Assembly: GCF_030813235.1 (NCBI RefSeq)
Contig: NZ_JAUSUB010000014.1
Location: forward strand, 62,001-126,000
Length of the DNA stretch: 64,000 nt
DNA from: Cytobacillus purgationiresistens
GTDB taxonomy: Bacteria > Bacillota > Bacilli > Bacillales > Cytobacillaceae
Direction of reading: 5' to 3'
Shown: positions 62,090 to 64,000 of the stretch, one piece after another
How the letters are laid out: every line of letters starts with the position of its first letter
Position numbering within the stretch: the stretch's first letter is position 1
Program-made: the position numbers and the translations under genes
Notes under the pieces: model-generated
What the model was told of the DNA's origin: nothing
The model's database searches: none
The model's input: only the letters and a program-made list of their open reading frames with translations

Positions 62090-62308
62090 TTACTTTTTTA
62101 ATATATCCATTCCTCCTAATTTCGACAGCATTAAGTCAAGTAAAATGAGATCAGGTTCTTCCTTATAAAAAAGTAATAAAGCCCCCTCCCCATCACAGGC
62201 AGTCATGACTATGAAATTCTCCTGTTCTAAATGGCCTTTAATTATATTACCTATTTTTCTGTCGTCTTCCACAAACAAAATTGCTTCACTATCTAATATG
62301 AAATCCAC
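62090..62308 (-). pseudogene. Truncated response-regulator receiver domain
   Basis: 72 residues: SEAILFVEDDRKIGNIIKGH, LEQENFIVMTACDGEGALLL and DLILLDLMLSKLGGMDILKK, with the phospho-acceptor Asp in LLDLML. An OmpR-type receiver should continue for about 50 more residues plus a winged helix; here it stops. No histidine kinase is near. A truncated two-component gene. Confidence 0.8.
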
Positions 62309-62420
62309 TGTTGGATTACAAAGTGGATATAGTTCTCCTTCCCGTTAAAACAAAAAATACAAAACATTATTGGTTTTAACAGTTTACAAACTTCTGAGGC
62401 TTCGTTATAATTTTCATAAA

Positions 62421-62434
62421 TGATTGAACAATCA
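62421..62434. promoter_or_regulatory. TetR-type operator upstream of the TetR gene
   Basis: TGATT-GAAC-AATCA (62421-62434), within the longer palindrome AATGATTG-AA-CAATCATT, about 23 bp before the TetR start. The same TGATT-N4-AATCA pattern recurs before the MFS gene. Confidence 0.65.
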
Positions 62435-62456
62435 TTCGTGAATAAAGGAGTTAATC

Positions 62457-63059
62457 ATGCCACTTTCAGAACAACAAATATTAAACATGAAGAAGAAAAG
62501 AGAGACGATTCTCGAAGCAGCTACATCACTCTTCGCTACAGAAGGGTACGAAGCGACTACAATCAAGAAAATCTCAGAAGCAGCAAACGTTAGCTTTGGC
62601 AGTGTATTTACATATTTTAAAGACAAAGAAGAACTCTTTTACACCGCTGTTGTAGAACCACTGAAAGAGTTGTCTGACCGTATATTAGATTTCAATCCTG
62701 ACCCAATGGACCCTGTTGCTGAACTAGAAAAAATGATTGCAGTCCATATTAAGCTTTTTGCTGGAATCAATCAGTACTTGACTCTTGTTGTTCAAGTAGT
62801 TGGGCAGCATCAGCGGTATGCAGATATTTTTGAAAAACTGGATACATTTCATGATGAATTCCTGGAGAAAGTTAGCATCCTCATACAGAACGGTCAAAAG
62901 AAGGGCTTATTGATTCAACAGGAACCATTACCCGTTGCCACTTTATATACAAGTCTTTTAATTGGTATTCGGTTAAATAACACGGACACCTTATATAGCA
63001 ATATGTTGGATCATTACGTCCCAGCAGCGCTTCAACTTTTTGGACCTAAAAATAAATAG
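62457..63059 (+). CDS. TetR-family transcriptional repressor
   Basis: 200 residues. N-terminal HTH (RETILEAATSLFATEGYEAT, TIKKISEAANVSFGSVFTYF, KDKEELFYTAV) and an all-helical ligand domain. ATG behind AAAGGAG. The MFS gene follows after 59 bp and both have the same operator, so it most likely represses itself and the pump until a pump substrate binds. Confidence 0.9.
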   Translation: MPLSEQQILNMKKKRETILEAATSLFATEGYEATTIKKISEAANVSFGSVFTYFKDKEELFYTAVVEPLKELSDRILDFNPDPMDPVAELEKMIAVHIKLFAGINQYLTLVVQVVGQHQRYADIFEKLDTFHDEFLEKVSILIQNGQKKGLLIQQEPLPVATLYTSLLIGIRLNNTDTLYSNMLDHYVPAALQLFGPKNK

Positions 63060-63081
63060 GTTCACTTTTTCACATCAATAA

Positions 63082-63095
63082 TGATTTATTAATCA
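63082..63095. promoter_or_regulatory. TetR-type operator upstream of the MFS gene
   Basis: TGATT-TATT-AATCA (63082-63095), the same half-sites and spacing as at 62421, 24 bp before the MFS start codon. Confidence 0.6.
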
Positions 63096-63118
63096 ATCGT
63101 AAATAAAGGAGATCATCC

Positions 63119-64000
63119 ATGTCTTTTACAAATTTCCATCCAACCATTAAAATACGGCTTTTTTTAGTTTTTCTTACCTCTCTGTCTACGATGGCCGTTA
63201 TGCCTTATTTAATCATCTATTTCTCTTTACAAATAGGCACTTTCATCACAGGCTTTTTATTTTTTGCAGTCATGGCAGCTAATGTACTCGGCTCTGTTTT
63301 TGCTGGCTATCTATCTGATCAATTCGGTCGCAAGGGCATTATTCTCTGGTCAGAATTTATTGTCTTTATTGGATTTCTCGGGGCTGCGCTTGTAAACTCC
63401 TCTTGGATAACATCGCCCTATATCACCTTTATTCTATTTGTCTTCATACAGTTCAGTACGGGGGCATTAACGCCCGTTTATCAAGCTTTGATCATTGATG
63501 TAAGCAAGCCTGAAGAAAGAAAATCGCTTTATACATACTCCTACTGGCTTCGCAATGTCGGAATTGCTATCGGCAGCATGATTGGTGCTTTCCTCTTTTT
63601 TGACTATCTTTTTTATCTATTGTTAGGTGTTGCACTGTGCACACTATTCTCGATCGTTATCACCTTTTTCTTTATTGAAGAAACCTATACTCCTACACAG
63701 CAAGACACAATTCAACCCACTTCAAGCACGTTTCAAATGATACTTAACTACAAGAAGGTTTTTACACATAAATGGTTTCTCGTTTTTTCCACTGCCAGTC
63801 TTCTCATTGTTGCAGTCGAGGAGCAATTAACTAACTATATTGGGGTTCGCCTTGCTAGAGAAATTAGCGAACCGATTCCCATCACTACTTTTCTCTCGAT
63901 CAAAGTAGATGGGGTTAATCTTCTAGGGATTTTAAAAATGGAAAATACAATGCTTGTCGTTTGTTTTACCATGCTGATAGTATGGCTTACGAGAAAACTA
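63119..64000 (+). CDS. MFS multidrug-type transporter (runs off the window)
   Basis: At least 294 residues before the edge. Helix-rich MFS: IRLFLVFLTSLSTMAVMPYL, the helix 2-3 motif A GYLSDQFGRKGIIL, and YTYSYWLRNVGIAIGSMIGA in helix 5. Resembles the YttB/YitG-type drug or metabolite exporters of bacilli. ATG at 63119 behind AAAGGAGATC. Controlled by the adjacent TetR through the palindrome at 63082. Confidence 0.88.
   Translation, partial: MSFTNFHPTIKIRLFLVFLTSLSTMAVMPYLIIYFSLQIGTFITGFLFFAVMAANVLGSVFAGYLSDQFGRKGIILWSEFIVFIGFLGAALVNSSWITSPYITFILFVFIQFSTGALTPVYQALIIDVSKPEERKSLYTYSYWLRNVGIAIGSMIGAFLFFDYLFYLLLGVALCTLFSIVITFFFIEETYTPTQQDTIQPTSSTFQMILNYKKVFTHKWFLVFSTASLLIVAVEEQLTNYIGVRLAREISEPIPITTFLSIKVDGVNLLGILKMENTMLVVCFTMLIVWLTRKL

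Overview
The window reads as an accessory stretch of a low-GC, Gram-positive, endospore-former-like genome, most likely Bacillaceae. The signs are strong AGGAGG-type ribosome sites, frequent TTG and GTG starts, a YfiT/BstA-type DinB enzyme, an RsbR-type stressosome protein, an lmo0937-type small membrane protein behind a sigma-B-like promoter, many lipoproteins with short signal peptides, and intergenic repeats of Bacillus type. There are no rRNA or tRNA genes, no CRISPR array and no intact transposase. Species cannot be named from the sequence alone.

Layout. 1-9.0 kb: a leftward series of small enzymes (ArsR-like regulator fragment, methyltransferase, GNAT, alpha/beta hydrolase, YfiT, two tandem histidine phosphatases, HAD hydrolase, O-methyltransferase with a coupled 54-residue membrane protein, a second UppS), preceded by an 11-copy 52-bp tandem array. 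9-12 kb: a decayed phosphonate-use operon (DeoR regulator, last ~30 codons of phnX, nonsense-interrupted PbfA-like gene). 12-22 kb: single-gene units (VOC, transglutaminase-like, DUF457, lipoproteins, DCC, DJ-1/PfpI, R2lox oxidase). 22-24 kb: ECF sigma factor plus DUF4179 anti-sigma factor next to a 22-copy 51-bp palindrome array. 24-31 kb: DedA, a serpin lipoprotein, an APH-type kinase, and an AbgT transporter with an M20 amidohydrolase. 31-39 kb: a Gly/His/Trp repeat protein, a GAF/PucR regulator, a methyltransferase divergent from an ArsR-SRPBCC pair, a DUF3298 protein, an AAA ATPase and a MEDS protein. 39-46 kb: a MarR-MFS pair with two matching operators, an FMO-like oxidoreductase, a GlcG-like protein, MBL and DinB proteins, RsbR. 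46-58 kb: more GNAT, Nudix, S66, nucleotidyltransferase, SRPBCC, AEC transporter, LysR and O-methyltransferase genes, mixed with gene remnants. 58-64 kb: a sigma-B-like promoter and 39-residue membrane protein, a 12-copy 51-bp array related to the one at 23 kb, a lipoprotein, a cupin, and a TetR-MFS pair with matching operators.

The most unusual things are (1) three separate 51/52-bp tandem arrays, two of which share a palindromic core, and (2) the density of broken genes: I reconstruct about seventeen pseudogenes or remnants by reading across frameshifts and stops. Most intact genes are one- or two-gene units for detoxification, acetylation, small-molecule repair and efflux, so the region looks like a high-turnover accessory zone and not one pathway. 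Several self-contained regulatory modules can be read directly from paired palindromes (MarR, TetR, ArsR, ECF sigma).
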